Part shown: in pieces, positions 63,628 through 64,000 of the stretch
Position numbering within the stretch: position 1 is the stretch's first letter
Layout: each line of letters opens with the position of its first letter
Source: Fredinandcohnia onubensis
GTDB taxonomy: Bacteria; Bacillota; Bacilli; Bacillales; Bacillaceae_L
Direction of reading: 5' to 3'
Assembly (NCBI RefSeq): GCF_002734285.1
Contig: NZ_NSEA01000009.1
Coordinates: 62,001 to 126,000, forward strand
Length of the DNA: 64,000 bases
Position numbers and translations under genes: made by a program
The notes under the pieces: generated by a model
The model's database searches: none
What the model was told of the DNA's origin: nothing
The model's input: the letters and a program-made list of their open reading frames with translations, nothing else

Positions 63628-64000
63628 GTGATATCCAAAGAAATTATTTCCATTTTACAAGAAAAGATTAAACTTATTGAAAGAGGAGATAAAGCAATAT
63701 ACTTAGTTGGGCCAATTAAACTTCCTGTGAATTTAGATGGAGAGACAGTCATTTTTCAGTGGTATTGCTGGCTCCTTTGTGATGAGGTAACGTTGGATGC
63801 AAATCGAATAATTGAAAAGCTTTCATCAACAAACCTTGCTGAAAAACAGCAATCCAGTGTTTTAATATATGGAGATTTTGAAAATGCAGAAGAGGCTTTA
63901 ATTAGGATGCACAGTATTTGTCATACGGGTGATATTTTTGGAAGCAAACGTTGTGATTGTGGATATCAACTAAAACAATCGATGAGAATCATTATCGACC
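63628..64000 (+). CDS. GTP cyclohydrolase II (RibA-type), 3' end cut by the window
   Basis: The gene begins at GTG 63628 with AAGGGGG seven bases upstream and runs off the right edge after 124 codons. The catalytic zinc motif C-x10-C-x-C is present (ICHTGDIFGSKRCDCGYQL). The first 85 or so residues do not look like the RibB half of a RibBA fusion, so this is a standalone enzyme with an N-terminal extension of its own. GTP cyclohydrolase II makes the first riboflavin intermediate; a second, non-biosynthetic copy is possible. Confidence 0.88.
   Translation, partial: MISKEIISILQEKIKLIERGDKAIYLVGPIKLPVNLDGETVIFQWYCWLLCDEVTLDANRIIEKLSSTNLAEKQQSSVLIYGDFENAEEALIRMHSICHTGDIFGSKRCDCGYQLKQSMRIIID

Overview
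The window is a chromosomal segment of a low-GC, spore-forming Bacillaceae species (Bacillus sensu lato). The evidence is gene content and order: queG-yhbB-trmL-prkA-yhbH, a yhcT/yhcU-like pair, glpK-glpD-pgcA, yhdB/yhdC-like genes and spoVR follow the yhb-yhc-glp-yhd neighbourhood of Bacillus subtilis (from memory, not aligned). Strong AGGAGG ribosome sites, frequent TTG/GTG starts and U-tailed intrinsic terminators fit the same group. I saw no rRNA, tRNA, insertion sequence or CRISPR array.

Layout. 1-7.2 kb: conserved backbone (tRNA modification, then the mother-cell kinase PrkA and its partner YhbH, with a good SigE-type promoter before prkA). 7.2-17.1 kb: an accessory pectin island on the minus strand, with two very large secreted pectinases (a PL10 lyase fused to a CE8 methylesterase, and a PL9 lyase with four Ig-like domains) and an AraC regulator. 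The AraC gene and the PL10-CE8 gene share a roughly 100-bp promoter module with identical internal spacing. The two enzymes share an odd Cys-bounded Lys/Pro/Gly tail. 17.2-32.7 kb: mixed backbone and accessory genes: SpeD, a manganese riboswitch controlling an FbpB-like microprotein and TerC, a self-regulated TetR-epimerase pair, HelD, Tag, ProC, a VanW-domain lipoprotein, PanE, an OsmC protein with a structured RNA upstream, a lipase-like hydrolase, a YjcZ sporulation peptide, a TSUP transporter and an RluA-type pseudouridine synthase.

32.7-47.8 kb: a BdbC/thioredoxin pair, a HAD phosphatase, an HPr-like protein divergent from glpK, glpK-glpD with an attenuator-like leader before glpD, pgcA, spoVR, a fluoride riboswitch with two crcB genes, a DGC-domain protein, a Mn catalase and a SulP transporter. 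48.0-58.7 kb: five consecutive plus-strand signalling genes: two diguanylate cyclase-type proteins (one also EAL-PilZ), a REC-GGDEF-EAL-LuxR protein, a hybrid histidine kinase with two receivers, and a CheR-type methyltransferase. The last two resemble the RsbK/RsbM pair of the B. cereus group, but here they sit beside a c-di-GMP enzyme that carries its own DNA-binding domain. 58.7-64 kb: a membrane protein, a holin-like protein with a Gln/Asn-rich tail, EcsC, a shortened thioredoxin-reductase-like flavoprotein, a marR-MFS pair with a perfect palindromic operator, and the start of a standalone GTP cyclohydrolase II.

The strongest candidates for undescribed biology are the methyltransferase/hybrid kinase/c-di-GMP/LuxR cluster, the AraC-linked promoter module with the shared pectinase tail, three non-coding tandem repeat arrays (3 x 52 bp, 4 x 20 bp, about 2.5 x 53 bp), an unidentified terminator-bearing RNA upstream of osmC, and the HPr-like protein next to glpK. 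All assignments come from reading the sequence by eye; no database search was run.
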